The notes: generated by a model not told the origin, from the sequence alone. DNA of 64,000 bases from JBEGHD01 sp049334165 (GCA_049334165.1 JBEGHD010000003.1); one strand, 5' to 3'; shown: positions 25,160-34,023, counted from the stretch's first letter. Program-made: numbers and translations.

Positions 25160-25198
25160 GAAGCCCCCATGTTTGATTGAACATGGAGGCTTTTTTTG
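25160..25198 (+). terminator. Terminator of the small membrane protein gene
   Basis: AAGCCcCCATGTT tgattg AACATGGaGGCTT followed by a run of seven T. The stem has one internal mismatch. Confidence 0.8.
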
Positions 25199-25243
25199 TG
25201 TCTTAATGCACCATAAAAAAATCGCTGGTCTGTATTTTAATCC

Positions 25244-27436
25244 CTAATTCTTCTCGGCTTCTTCTCCGGTGTCGAGCACGAGGGTCATTTCGTCAATGAG
25301 GTGTTTTGCACCTGCATACTTGTCAATAATAAAAAGAACGTACTTGATATCGACCATGATGTTGCGGCAACGGTCGGGATCGAACATGATGTCACTCATG
25401 GTGCTTTCCCAGGAGCGGTCGAAGTTGAGCCCAATGAGCTGGCCGCGGCCGTTGAGTGCGGGACTCCCCGAGTTACCGCCAGTTGTGTGGTTGGATCCAG
25501 TAAAGCAAACTCGCAATTCGCCATCTGTAGCGTAGGCTCCAAAATCGCCTTCTTCAATCAGGTCGATCAGCTTCTGTGGCAAGTCGAAATCAGGGTGTCC
25601 TGGCTCGTACTTTTCAAGAATTCCCTCTGAAGTCGTGTAGAACTTGTAGAGCATTCCATCTCGCGGTTCGCTGCCTTCAGCTTTTCCGTATGAAAGACGC
25701 ATGGTGCTATTGGCATCCGGCCAGTAGGTGTCGTCCGGGAAGAGCTCCATTATGGCCTTCACGTAGGATTTCATCTTCTCCTCAATGGCTGTGTTCAACC
25801 TGTTGTAGTCTGGGCGAATGTGCGCGTAATAGCTGTCGTAGCTCTGAGTCATCAATTCATACCCAGGGTCTTTCTTCAGCTTCTGAACGGCCTTTTTCGA
25901 TGGATCTTCGAGCAGGGCCATGAGTGCCTCTTTATCGGCAAAGATTGAGTTGTTGTAAAGTTCTTTTCTAAACTTCTTCACATCACCATTGTACTTGGTC
26001 TCAATCTCCTTGAGCATCTCAGGCTGAAATTGTTCAGGTGCATTATCTGTGTAAAGTTCAGTGAGCTTGTCAAAAACGAGGCGGTCAGTCGGTTCGTGGT
26101 AATCTTTGAAGTGAGACTGCACTTTCGACTTCAAGCCATCGATCGTTTCTTCTAACTTCCCTTCCTTCTCAAGGTTTTCGAAGTCGTTAACCAGATTTCT
26201 AAAGTTGCTGGCGAAGTACATCAACTCCGGTCCGTAAAAGAAGTACTCGATGAAGTAGTCGCGACCGAGTTCGTACGGTTCAATCTCTGCATAAAGCTCT
26301 TCGAATTCGGCTATGAGCGTTGCATAATCCTTTTTGCCGGCTTTCGATGCGCGCTTCACAAATTCCTCTTCAAAGTCCTTTTTCTTTTGCAGTGCATCGA
26401 GCTTTTTAAGGCCATTGTTTTGTCCAATCCACTTTTTGTAGGAGTTGCTGATTCGCGACTGCTTGGCTGCGTACTGAATTCGCACTTTGTCACTTTCGAG
26501 CATGGCCGCATCGATAATCGAAAGGCTGGTTGAGCGCATTTCAATTCGAGCTGGGTTGGCCTCGTTCATGATGTAGTCTACAGCGTGGGAAGTGAGAAAT
26601 TGCTCGGTACGTCCGGGAAATCCAAAAACCATGGTGAAGTCGCCTTCGTCCACCCCATCGAGAGAAACTGGCAAGTGATAAGCCGGCTCGAAAGGAACGT
26701 TGTTTTCGCTATACTCTGCCGGTTCGTTGTCTTCGTTTGCATAAATGCGAAAGATGGAGAAGTCGCCCGTGTGTCGTGGCCACATCCAGTTGTCGGTGTC
26801 GCCACCAAACTTACCGATTGACGAAGGTGGAGCTCCTACCAGGCGAACGTCCTTGTAAGTTTTTGTAACGATCATGAAGTATTTGTTACCGTAGAAAAAA
26901 GGCTTGATCTGCGCTTCATAAAATTTGCTTTCACCAGCCGCGCTTTGCTCTATCTTTTCTCTGTTTGCCGCTCTAATCACAGCTTTCTCTTCATCGGTCA
27001 TTCCCGGCTCAATACCTTCGTTCACCATTTTTGTCACCTGCTCGATACGAACGATAAAAGTCGCTGTCAACCCAGGGTTTGCCAGTTCCTCAGATCTGTT
27101 CATCGCCCAAAACCCATCGGTGAGATAGTCGTTTTCAACTGAGCTGTGATATTGGATTTGTCCGTAACCGCAGTGGTGGTTGGTAAGGATCAATCCCTGA
27201 TCCGAAATCACCTCGGCTGTGCATCCACCGCCAAAGTGAACGATGGCATCTTTGATACTCGCCTGATTGATGGAGTAAATATCTTCGGCTGTAAGCTCGA
27301 GCCCCATGGTTTGCATGTCGCTCTGATTTAAAGCTTTTAGCAAAGTCGGGATCCACATCCCCTCTTTTGCCGAAACCTGGATAACCAGTAGCAAAGAGCA
27401 TGTGGCTAGAATTAGATGTTTAAGAACACTTTTCAT
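25244..27436 (-). CDS. S46 family dipeptidyl-peptidase, DPP11-like (Asp/Glu-specific)
   Basis: The 730-residue protein has a signal peptide (HLILATCSLLLVIQVSA) and acts in the periplasm, releasing dipeptides from oligopeptide N-termini. The catalytic His lies in LTNHHCGYG (87-88), an Asp candidate in WPRHTGDFSIFR, and the catalytic Ser656 in TGGNSGSPAL. Arg674, 18 residues after the Ser (GLNFDR), corresponds to Arg673 of Porphyromonas gingivalis DPP11, which sets specificity for acidic residues; DPP7 has Gly there. The length is typical for the family. It is monocistronic with an exact -7 box upstream. It likely supports amino-acid use from extracellular protein. Confidence 0.93.
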   Translation of the reverse strand: MKSVLKHLILATCSLLLVIQVSAKEGMWIPTLLKALNQSDMQTMGLELTAEDIYSINQASIKDAIVHFGGGCTAEVISDQGLILTNHHCGYGQIQYHSSVENDYLTDGFWAMNRSEELANPGLTATFIVRIEQVTKMVNEGIEPGMTDEEKAVIRAANREKIEQSAAGESKFYEAQIKPFFYGNKYFMIVTKTYKDVRLVGAPPSSIGKFGGDTDNWMWPRHTGDFSIFRIYANEDNEPAEYSENNVPFEPAYHLPVSLDGVDEGDFTMVFGFPGRTEQFLTSHAVDYIMNEANPARIEMRSTSLSIIDAAMLESDKVRIQYAAKQSRISNSYKKWIGQNNGLKKLDALQKKKDFEEEFVKRASKAGKKDYATLIAEFEELYAEIEPYELGRDYFIEYFFYGPELMYFASNFRNLVNDFENLEKEGKLEETIDGLKSKVQSHFKDYHEPTDRLVFDKLTELYTDNAPEQFQPEMLKEIETKYNGDVKKFRKELYNNSIFADKEALMALLEDPSKKAVQKLKKDPGYELMTQSYDSYYAHIRPDYNRLNTAIEEKMKSYVKAIMELFPDDTYWPDANSTMRLSYGKAEGSEPRDGMLYKFYTTSEGILEKYEPGHPDFDLPQKLIDLIEEGDFGAYATDGELRVCFTGSNHTTGGNSGSPALNGRGQLIGLNFDRSWESTMSDIMFDPDRCRNIMVDIKYVLFIIDKYAGAKHLIDEMTLVLDTGEEAEKN

Positions 27437-27470
27437 ATTTAAAAATTTTGGATTTTCTGTCGACTAACGG

Positions 27471-27478
27471 CAAATATA
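27471..27478 (-). promoter_or_regulatory. -7 box of the S46 peptidase gene
   Basis: TATATTTG on the minus strand, an exact TAnnTTTG match 34 nt before the start codon. No clear -33 TTG. Confidence 0.45.
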
Positions 27479-27517
27479 ACGCAGGCATTTAATTGGCCGC
27501 ATAGATTTTAGACCACA

Positions 27518-28117
27518 CTACTTACGGGTTTTTGCAGAAGTCTCTGCAACAGGCTTGTCGGGGTTGTTCTTAAAAAGAAAATGGTAAATGCCGTAAGTGA
27601 AAAACCCTCCGATGAATACCGGAATCAGAACATCGCCAAAAGTGAGAGGATCTTTCCGGAGCTCCTCAGGCGAGGATCCAAAATATTTGAAAAGCGGTGC
27701 GCAAATAATCAGCAGACCGATCCCAAAAAAGACGTAGTTGTAGACGTTACTCAAAACCATGGCTGTCTTGTAAATCGGAGATTTGGTGAATTTATCGAAA
27801 GAGGTTTCTGCATTCCTGGCTGCTCTCTTCCTCGCTTCTTGCCGCTGTTGCTCGGCCCACTGGCGATAAAGTTGCTCTCTTCTTCGAAGCAGGTCTTCGC
27901 GATTTACCCGATTTGATAGCTGTTTTCTGTGCTGAATCCTTAGCTGTGGGTCTGACAAAAACTCGTAAGCTTCGTTCACTTGAATAAAACGCTCTTTAGC
28001 TCCACTGGATTTATTGCGATCGGGGTGGTAGCGCATGGCCAGCTTCCGATAGGCAAGCTTAATATCCCTCTCCGTTGCCGAAGTGTTCAGTCCGAGTATG
28101 AGGAAATAATTTACCAT
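27518..28117 (-). CDS. DnaJ-domain membrane protein
   Basis: A 199-residue protein with an N-terminal J domain (NYFLILGLNTSATERDIKLA, HPDRN with the HPD triad, VNEAYEFLSD) followed by a basic coiled stretch rich in Arg and Gln. It ends with two hydrophobic helices (YNYVFFGIGLLIICAPLF and VLIPVFIGGFFTYGIYHFLF). It lacks the Gly/Phe and zinc-finger regions of DnaJ, so it is a class III type co-chaperone, probably recruiting DnaK to the membrane. It is the last gene of a tight operon (3-bp gap upstream). Confidence 0.85.
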   Translation of the reverse strand: MVNYFLILGLNTSATERDIKLAYRKLAMRYHPDRNKSSGAKERFIQVNEAYEFLSDPQLRIQHRKQLSNRVNREDLLRRREQLYRQWAEQQRQEARKRAARNAETSFDKFTKSPIYKTAMVLSNVYNYVFFGIGLLIICAPLFKYFGSSPEELRKDPLTFGDVLIPVFIGGFFTYGIYHFLFKNNPDKPVAETSAKTRK

Positions 28118-28120
28118 GAG

Positions 28121-28660
28121 CTATTTTAAACCCGAAACGAATTCAGGTACATCGTCAAACTTTAAATTTTCGGGTAGAGAGTCAATTTTAACTTCTAAAT
28201 GGCGGGTGATTGGCTTTTTCTGCTGGTCCCAATTTATTAAACCCTTAGCAAAATGACGCTTTTTGAAAACAAAAAGTTCATTGTCGCTTTTCCAAATCCA
28301 CACTTTTCTGCTTTGGTAAGAATTGTCACAGGTGCATTTTACCTCAGTAATTTTCGCCTCGTAAAGCGCTTCTGAAATTTCGACTCTTGCAAAAACCAAC
28401 TGCCCTTCAAGGTCTGTGAGTTCAATCCTTATCCATCTTTCCTCTCCTATTGTAAACGCCTTTACCTCATCTACAGATAATTGCTTTTTCTCTCCACCAA
28501 TCCGACAAACTAACTTTTCAGAGAAATATTTTTGATGGCGAATTTCCGCACGAAGTGTTTCACCGGATTCGAGTTCGATTTCTCCGTTAAGCCAACCGCC
28601 TGCCCGAGCCTGTCCCAAACAGCAAACTATAAACCCAATTAAAATCAAAACAACTCTCAT
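28121..28660 (-). CDS. Secreted or periplasmic protein of unknown function, 179 aa
   Basis: I do not recognise this family. The start is set at MRVVLILIGFIVCCLGQARA, a signal peptide, one base after the stop of the upstream gene (TGATATG); a longer frame starting at 28696 would lack a clean signal. The body is beta-rich (LNGEIELESGETLRAEIRH, GGEKKQLSVDEVKAFTIG) with a CTC motif (EVKCTCDNSYQSRKV). It sits between an outer-membrane-like protein and the DnaJ-domain gene in one operon. Confidence 0.65.
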   Translation of the reverse strand: MRVVLILIGFIVCCLGQARAGGWLNGEIELESGETLRAEIRHQKYFSEKLVCRIGGEKKQLSVDEVKAFTIGEERWIRIELTDLEGQLVFARVEISEALYEAKITEVKCTCDNSYQSRKVWIWKSDNELFVFKKRHFAKGLINWDQQKKPITRHLEVKIDSLPENLKFDDVPEFVSGLK

Positions 28661-28661
28661 A

Positions 28662-29408
28662 TCACTCGAGCGAATAAAGTATAAAATCAACCCCAACAGT
28701 CAATGGAGCCGCATTGTAGTATTGGTTGCCGCCTTCTTCCGAGACCTTGTCTGTCTTAAAGTATGGAGTAAAACGATACTCAGAGAAAATAGAAAACCAC
28801 TCGAAGCCCAGCCGAAGATGTGCACCAGCAGCGACAAGGTTCACTTCTCCGTTTACATCGCTCAATGAATTTACGGGATATCGCTTTTTCTTGTCACCAC
28901 TTCCAGCTGGTGTCCAGGCATATTTTGACCAAATCAGAATATCTCCCCAAAGTCCGAATTCAAGATAGTTGCCGTGGGCATTACCTACAGAATGCAAATT
29001 GTAACGCCCTGAAAATGCCAAACCAAAGAAATGCTGGGCGATCTGCTGACTTTCAAGCTCCTCATCATCAGCGAGCTGCTTCATAAAAAAACCCGGTTTG
29101 GGACGCACCGAAACTCGTCTTAGGTGTTGTTCATTTACAAAAGACCACCGGTCATCGAATCGATGTTTTACTCGTCTTCCAAGCGTAAAAGAATTAGAAC
29201 TCGCTTTGAGTCGACTTACGCTTGTTCCAATGACATCGGGCTTCAACCCAAAATTGAAAAACACATATTTGTGGATTGTATAGCCAGGACCTGAGAAGTA
29301 TGCGTTTCTAAGAGGACTCACCTCACGATAAAGCAAGCGGGTTTGAGCTTTAACCGACACAGCGACACCAATAATCAAGACTATCAAAAATGCTTTCACT
29401 GTCCGCAT
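28662..29408 (-). CDS. Probable outer-membrane or periplasmic beta-rich protein, 248 aa
   Basis: The start MRTVKAFLIVLIIGVAVSVKAQ gives a signal peptide and overlaps the end of the subtilase gene by 13 bp. The body has alternating aromatic/hydrophobic strands (YTIHKYVFFNFGLKP, HFFGLAFSGRYNL, FGLWGDILIWSKYAW, HLRLGFEWFSIFSEYRFTPYF) and ends in LTVGVDFILYSLE, as expected for an outer-membrane beta-barrel. No specific family was recognised. It may work with the co-transcribed subtilase. Confidence 0.65.
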   Translation of the reverse strand: MRTVKAFLIVLIIGVAVSVKAQTRLLYREVSPLRNAYFSGPGYTIHKYVFFNFGLKPDVIGTSVSRLKASSNSFTLGRRVKHRFDDRWSFVNEQHLRRVSVRPKPGFFMKQLADDEELESQQIAQHFFGLAFSGRYNLHSVGNAHGNYLEFGLWGDILIWSKYAWTPAGSGDKKKRYPVNSLSDVNGEVNLVAAGAHLRLGFEWFSIFSEYRFTPYFKTDKVSEEGGNQYYNAAPLTVGVDFILYSLE

Positions 29409-31009
29409 GGCAATTCTTTTTCGATGAAATTTCCGGCCCACCAGGCTCTCACCACACATGTGTAGGCCCGAGTGCTAAATGTTACTGATTGACTTCGGTT
29501 CAGTGAATAAACTGCAAAATCAATTAACTCTCCGTCTTTGTCGGCCTGATGAAAAAACAGTTTGTCAGAAAGTAAGTCTTCTGTCAGCTTCGGAGTTATG
29601 GCGCCAACATCAATTATTACCTCCCCTTCGTTGATCTCAAGCCAATTGTGATCACTGGGGTCTTGTTGTGCATTTTCAATGAAAAAATAACTTGCGTGTG
29701 GCATGCCAAATCCGTGGGCGTAGTCGAAATAGGGATACAGTCGACCCGATTTTTCAATTTCTGAAAACAGCTTTTTGACATCCCAATCCGGAAAAGCCTG
29801 CAATACGCAAGCCGCGTATCCAGAAATTAGAGGGGCGCTAAAGGAGGTGCCGTAAACCTTCTTTTGTTTGTCTCTTTCTTCTTTGATTTCAGTGATTGCA
29901 ACTCCAAAAGCACAAACATTTGGTTTGATTCTCACATCACCTGTTGGGCCAAAACTGCTGAAGTCGATGTGTACTCCATTCTCACCTAAAACTCCACCTA
30001 CGGCCAGCACCCCTTCTGCATCTGCCGGGGTTACCAGATATTGCCAGTCACCTCCGGCTTCATTTCCCATGGAATTGACAACCAGAATTCCTTTTTCGAA
30101 AGCTGCATTGGCAGCCCTGGCCACGAGCGATGTTTTTCCGTCCATTTCGTCCTGAAAATACCACTTTCCAGTATAGCCTAAAGAAGAGCTGATAATATCC
30201 GCTCCGTGCTTGTCTGCCCACTCTGCAGCGGCCAGCCAGTTTTCTTCTTCACTTAACGGTTCACGGAGGTTGTACTCCGTTCGAGCCAAAAGAAAAGTAG
30301 CATCGGTGGCCAGGCCAAAAAGCGCTGAGTCGGTTTTTCCGGCCAAACAGGTGAGCACGTTGGTGCCGTGCTTAGAATGATGATACACAGAGCTATCGTT
30401 TCCACAGAAATCAATGGTGCGCTCAATCTGATTGTTCTCGAACAAATGCCTCAAGTTTTCTCTCTTTTCCGCTTTGCGAAAGCCAGCATCGAACACGGCT
30501 ACCCTAATGCCTTTGCCAGAGAATCCCTTTTCCGAAAACACCTCTGCTCCAAGCGATTTTGTTTGTGGTAGAAAGAAATCCGAATCAGTTTCAAGTGCCA
30601 CCTCATCAAGCGATTCGTAGCTGCAAAACACTGTCTCTATCTCGCTGCTGGGCATCCTTCGTACTGATTTCACAAAAGGAAGACCTTGAACTTTAGCAAT
30701 TCCTTCATCACCAGAAAAGCAACAAGCTGCATTGAGCCACCGTGAAGTCATTTTTATTTCCACGCCAGCCTCTTCCAATTGATCAACGTATTTTTCTGAG
30801 ACTGGAAAATCACTGCTATCGCAAATGGCAATTCCATTCTTTACTCTCCTCTCGATAGCCTTCGGATGAAAATACTCGAGCGGGTTGAACTGAACTCCTG
30901 CCTTGTCGGTGAAAGTCACCCAATACTTTTCCTCTTCTTGTGCAAGAAGGTTTGTAGACAGCAGCGCAACGGCTGTGAGAAGAAGAACTCGGGAAAAGCA
31001 GCTTTTCAT
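29396..31009 (-). CDS. S8 family subtilisin-like serine protease, 537 aa
   Basis: The start is placed at MKSCFSRVLLLTAVALLSTNLLAQ (signal peptide); the frame extends further upstream but would overlap the divergent ltaE promoter. The catalytic triad is Asp in VAVFDAGF, His in HSKHGTNVL and Ser in GTSFSAPLISG, with the oxyanion Asn in VVNSMGNEAGG. The N-terminal region (YWVTFTDKAGVQFNP, HPKAIERRVKNG) is a propeptide-like domain seen in Bacteroidota subtilases. No typical T9SS sorting domain is visible at the C-terminus (GNFIEKELPCGQ), unlike most secreted Bacteroidota subtilases. First gene of a four-gene operon. Confidence 0.9.
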   Translation of the reverse strand: MKSCFSRVLLLTAVALLSTNLLAQEEEKYWVTFTDKAGVQFNPLEYFHPKAIERRVKNGIAICDSSDFPVSEKYVDQLEEAGVEIKMTSRWLNAACCFSGDEGIAKVQGLPFVKSVRRMPSSEIETVFCSYESLDEVALETDSDFFLPQTKSLGAEVFSEKGFSGKGIRVAVFDAGFRKAEKRENLRHLFENNQIERTIDFCGNDSSVYHHSKHGTNVLTCLAGKTDSALFGLATDATFLLARTEYNLREPLSEEENWLAAAEWADKHGADIISSSLGYTGKWYFQDEMDGKTSLVARAANAAFEKGILVVNSMGNEAGGDWQYLVTPADAEGVLAVGGVLGENGVHIDFSSFGPTGDVRIKPNVCAFGVAITEIKEERDKQKKVYGTSFSAPLISGYAACVLQAFPDWDVKKLFSEIEKSGRLYPYFDYAHGFGMPHASYFFIENAQQDPSDHNWLEINEGEVIIDVGAITPKLTEDLLSDKLFFHQADKDGELIDFAVYSLNRSQSVTFSTRAYTCVVRAWWAGNFIEKELPCGQ

Positions 31010-31027
31010 TGGAAGACAAAAATTAAA

Positions 31028-31056
31028 TTGCGGTCGCAAATAACCGACTAATTTAG
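31028..31056 (+). promoter_or_regulatory. Probable promoter of ltaE
   Basis: TTG (31028-31030), an 18-nt spacer and TAATTTAG (31049-31056), one mismatch from TAnnTTTG. The ATG begins only 6 nt after the box, so if this promoter is used the message would be leaderless or nearly so. Confidence 0.4.
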
Positions 31057-31061
31057 TTTTT

Positions 31062-32072
31062 ATGATCGATTTGAGAAGTGATACTGTCACGAGACCTACA
31101 CCAGAAATGCTCGAAGCCATGATGAGCGCAAAGGTTGGCGATGACGTCTTCGGGGAGGATCCCACAGTTAATGCCCTTCAGGAAAAGGGGGCTAAAATGT
31201 TTGGCCACGAGGCGGCACTTTTTTGTCCTTCAGGAACGATGACCAATCAGATTGCCATCAACGCCCACACCAATCCCGGTGATGAAGTGATTTGTAGCGA
31301 ACTGGCGCACATTTATCTCTACGAGGGTGGCGGGATTGCCAAGAACTCGGGTGCTTCTGTTCGATTGCTTCCCGGTGATCGGGGAAGATTCAAAGCTGAT
31401 CAAATCGAACCGAACATCAACGCAGACGACCCTCATCACCCAGTAACCACGCTCGTTGCTGTAGAAGACACCTGCAACAAGGGTGGAGGTTCGTGCTACG
31501 ACCTGGAGGAGCTCAAAAAAATTAAAGCGGTTTGCAAAAAGAACAATCTTCAGCTGCACCTCGATGGCGCCAGGGTGTTCAATTCTCTGGTGAAGACCGG
31601 TTACGACAAAATGGAGTACGGTCAGCTGTTCGACTCCATTTCGATCTGTCTTTCGAAAGGGCTGGGTAGTCCTGTCGGCTCCTTGTTGATCGGTTCTAAA
31701 GACTTTATCCGAAAAGCACACCGAATCAGAAAATCGATGGGTGGCGGCATGCGGCAGGCCGGCTACATTGCTGCCGCTGGGCTGTTTGCGTTGGAAAACA
31801 ACATTGAGAGACTAGCTGAAGATCATCGAAAAGCTGTGCAACTTGCCGAGGTGCTTGAGAAGTGCCAGTACGTTTCAGGAGTTGCACCAGTAGACACCAA
31901 CATTGTGGTAGCTGAGCTAGAAGGCATCGAAGCCGGATCCTTTCTCAAGAAACTCGAAGAGCAAAACATCAAAGCAGTTCCGTTTGGGCACGGCAAGGTT
32001 CGTTTTGTAGCCCACCTCGATGTTTCGCAAGAGCAGGTTGGAGAGTTTGCAAAAAAAGTGGGAAGCCTTTAA
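31062..32072 (+). CDS. ltaE: Low-specificity L-threonine aldolase
   Basis: A PLP enzyme of 336 residues that cleaves L-threonine or allo-threonine to glycine and acetaldehyde. It begins with the family hallmark IDLRSDTVTRPTPEM, has CPSGTMTNQIAI, ELAHIYLYEGGG, HLDGARVFNS and the PLP lysine in SICLSKGLGSPVGS, then RKSMGGGMRQAG. It is complete and of normal length. Its 3' end also encodes, on the other strand, the terminator of the convergent gene. Confidence 0.94.
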   Translation: MIDLRSDTVTRPTPEMLEAMMSAKVGDDVFGEDPTVNALQEKGAKMFGHEAALFCPSGTMTNQIAINAHTNPGDEVICSELAHIYLYEGGGIAKNSGASVRLLPGDRGRFKADQIEPNINADDPHHPVTTLVAVEDTCNKGGGSCYDLEELKKIKAVCKKNNLQLHLDGARVFNSLVKTGYDKMEYGQLFDSISICLSKGLGSPVGSLLIGSKDFIRKAHRIRKSMGGGMRQAGYIAAAGLFALENNIERLAEDHRKAVQLAEVLEKCQYVSGVAPVDTNIVVAELEGIEAGSFLKKLEEQNIKAVPFGHGKVRFVAHLDVSQEQVGEFAKKVGSL

Positions 32073-32085
32073 ACAGACTTCCCAC
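32050..32085 (-). terminator. Minus-strand terminator overlapping the 3' end of ltaE
   Basis: GTGGGAAG cctttaaacaga CTTCCCAC forms an 8-bp stem; on the minus strand it is followed by seven T (complement of 32051-32057). The stem covers the last codons and stop of ltaE, so the signal for the convergent gene is embedded in coding sequence. Confidence 0.65.
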
Positions 32086-32110
32086 CTGAAAAACCTTTAG
32101 TTCGAACAAG

Positions 32111-33988
32111 TTACCTGACCATCAACTTCTTAACAACCTGATTGGATTCGCTAAAAAGCTTCACAAAGTAAAGTCCGGCTTCAAAATCGCTCACGTCAAT
32201 CGTGAGATGATCATTTGCTGTGCCCTCTTCCTGAGAATAAACTATTCGCCCGTGGCTGTCGGTGATTTCAAGTCTTTGCAGAGCACCGTTCACTTCGAGT
32301 TCAACTTGTTCTAATGCCGGGTTTGGATACATCGAAACCTGATTTTCGTTGAGTTCCCCAACGCTGCTGATGCAATCTTCGACTGTTACCACAATCTCAT
32401 CGGAATCTTCACATTCTAGATTGTCGACTCCATTCACGCTAAAAGTGTATTCACCCGGCCCCAGCTCAGATGCGTCAACCACAAAAAACTGGTTCTCGCT
32501 GCCGTCTTGCCATTCGTAAATGGCTCCTGGAGGTGCAAAGAGAAGTAACTCCTGATTAAGACAGAGGGTAGTGTCTTCTCCAAGTTCGATGTCAATTGCA
32601 TCTCCTGTTTCCACCGTGACTACACCCGAAGTTTCGCATCCGTTGTCATCTTCCAGCTGGTAAGTGTATTCACCTGCCTCGAGATCCGTTAGGTTCTGTT
32701 CTTCAGAAATAATTACCTGATCGAAAAACCAGGTGAACTCATAAGGTGGTGTTGCTCCATCTATCGAAAGCACAATCTCTCCGGACATATTACAACCGGC
32801 ATCCTCAGTTTGTGAAGCAATGAGAAACGGCTCGGGCTCTGAAATTTCTACTGTTTCCGTAATGTTTAACCCACAACCAGAAGAGACTGTTACCGTGTAT
32901 TCCCCAGACTCAAGCCCATCCACAAAATAGCTGTCGGCTTCAAAACCATTCGGGCCAGAAATGGTAACATCGTAGTTCACACCGTAGTCAAAAACTTCTG
33001 TGATCAGGCTGCCGTTAGCCTCTCCAAAACATTGCACCTCATTACTAATCACATTGAGTGAAGGCGCAGTAGGACTTTCGCCAAGGTCGGTGACTGTCAC
33101 TCTCGTTTCTCCAGAGGAACCTCCCCAGCCGTCTAGCTGAATCCAATATTCTTCACCTGGGGTAAGACAGCTTACATTCATTACTGAAGCGTAGCCTGTA
33201 GAACCGAGATCGCAACCTCCGGGTACATCGTCATTGGACGAAATCACCTGGTAAGTTTCGAAATTGGCACAGTCGCCCACTTCGTAGAGCGCCAATTCGG
33301 TATCGAAAGAATTGTCTTCGTTGCAGGTCGAAACCTCCACTCTTCCCGATTCAGGCGCTACAAACTTGAGCCAAATAGACGCATTCACACCGTTGTCTGA
33401 AGCACACCAAAACCCAGGTAAACCGCAAGATTCCAGTGGCGGGTGAATTTCACCCAGCTGAGTGAGTGCACCAGTGTTGTCAACCAGGGCACCTTCGCCA
33501 TCCACTGTGATTTCTTCAGCCCCACAAGGCAACTGATTACCAGCACCTTCAGGCGCTTCACCTGCAGTAAAAGTCAGACTGACGTAATCGCCTTCTCCTT
33601 CGAGAACTGAAAAAGCTACCAGGTTGTTGAAGAGCGTGAGATCACAGCCCCCATCTCCAAATCCGTCTTTGCTGTGGAGGGTGTACTGCTCGCCATCAGT
33701 CAGGCAATAAGGACCTTCTAAAATCACATCGTTGTCGGCATAAGCACCGGCATCTCCCGCTTCGCCAGCATCTTCTGCGGTGCAAGCTACACTTTCAATA
33801 TTTCCGCCATAAAAGAGAGTTCCATCGCCACATTCGTTGCCAGCCGGTGTCACTTCCCAATAGAGCTCATAGCCCCAGTTGTCTGTGTCAACCTCCACGT
33901 GAACAGGTACTTCACCGGACTCGCATTGTGCATTGGTAAAAAGAAAAGAACTGGCAAAAACCAGTGTTAGTAGAAGTTTGAATCGCAT
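32111..33988 (-). CDS. T9SS-secreted protein with SprB-like repeats, 625 aa
   Basis: It has a signal peptide (FKLLLTLVFASSFLFTNA) and a Cys-containing beta region of about 140 residues (DNDVILEGPYCLTDGEQYTL). A PPC-like domain follows (ASIWLKFVAPESGRVEVSTC, DTELALYEVGDC, PGEEYWIQLDGWGG). Next come two or three SprB-type repeats (VQCFGEANGSLITEV, YDVTISGPNGF, LESGEYTVTVSSGCG). The end is a type A sorting domain (VSMYPNPALEQVELEVNG ... YFVKLFSESNQVVKKLMVR). SprB-like repeats are known from the Flavobacterium gliding adhesin. The likely role is surface adhesion; no catalytic motif is visible. Confidence 0.88.
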   Translation of the reverse strand: MRFKLLLTLVFASSFLFTNAQCESGEVPVHVEVDTDNWGYELYWEVTPAGNECGDGTLFYGGNIESVACTAEDAGEAGDAGAYADNDVILEGPYCLTDGEQYTLHSKDGFGDGGCDLTLFNNLVAFSVLEGEGDYVSLTFTAGEAPEGAGNQLPCGAEEITVDGEGALVDNTGALTQLGEIHPPLESCGLPGFWCASDNGVNASIWLKFVAPESGRVEVSTCNEDNSFDTELALYEVGDCANFETYQVISSNDDVPGGCDLGSTGYASVMNVSCLTPGEEYWIQLDGWGGSSGETRVTVTDLGESPTAPSLNVISNEVQCFGEANGSLITEVFDYGVNYDVTISGPNGFEADSYFVDGLESGEYTVTVSSGCGLNITETVEISEPEPFLIASQTEDAGCNMSGEIVLSIDGATPPYEFTWFFDQVIISEEQNLTDLEAGEYTYQLEDDNGCETSGVVTVETGDAIDIELGEDTTLCLNQELLLFAPPGAIYEWQDGSENQFFVVDASELGPGEYTFSVNGVDNLECEDSDEIVVTVEDCISSVGELNENQVSMYPNPALEQVELEVNGALQRLEITDSHGRIVYSQEEGTANDHLTIDVSDFEAGLYFVKLFSESNQVVKKLMVR

Positions 33989-34015
33989 TTGCTTAAGGTT
34001 TGGTTATCTATCCCT

Positions 34016-34023
34016 CAAATGTA
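34016..34023 (-). promoter_or_regulatory. -7 box of the SprB-repeat protein gene
   Basis: TACATTTG on the minus strand, exact TAnnTTTG match 27 nt before the start codon; no clear -33 element. Confidence 0.4.
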
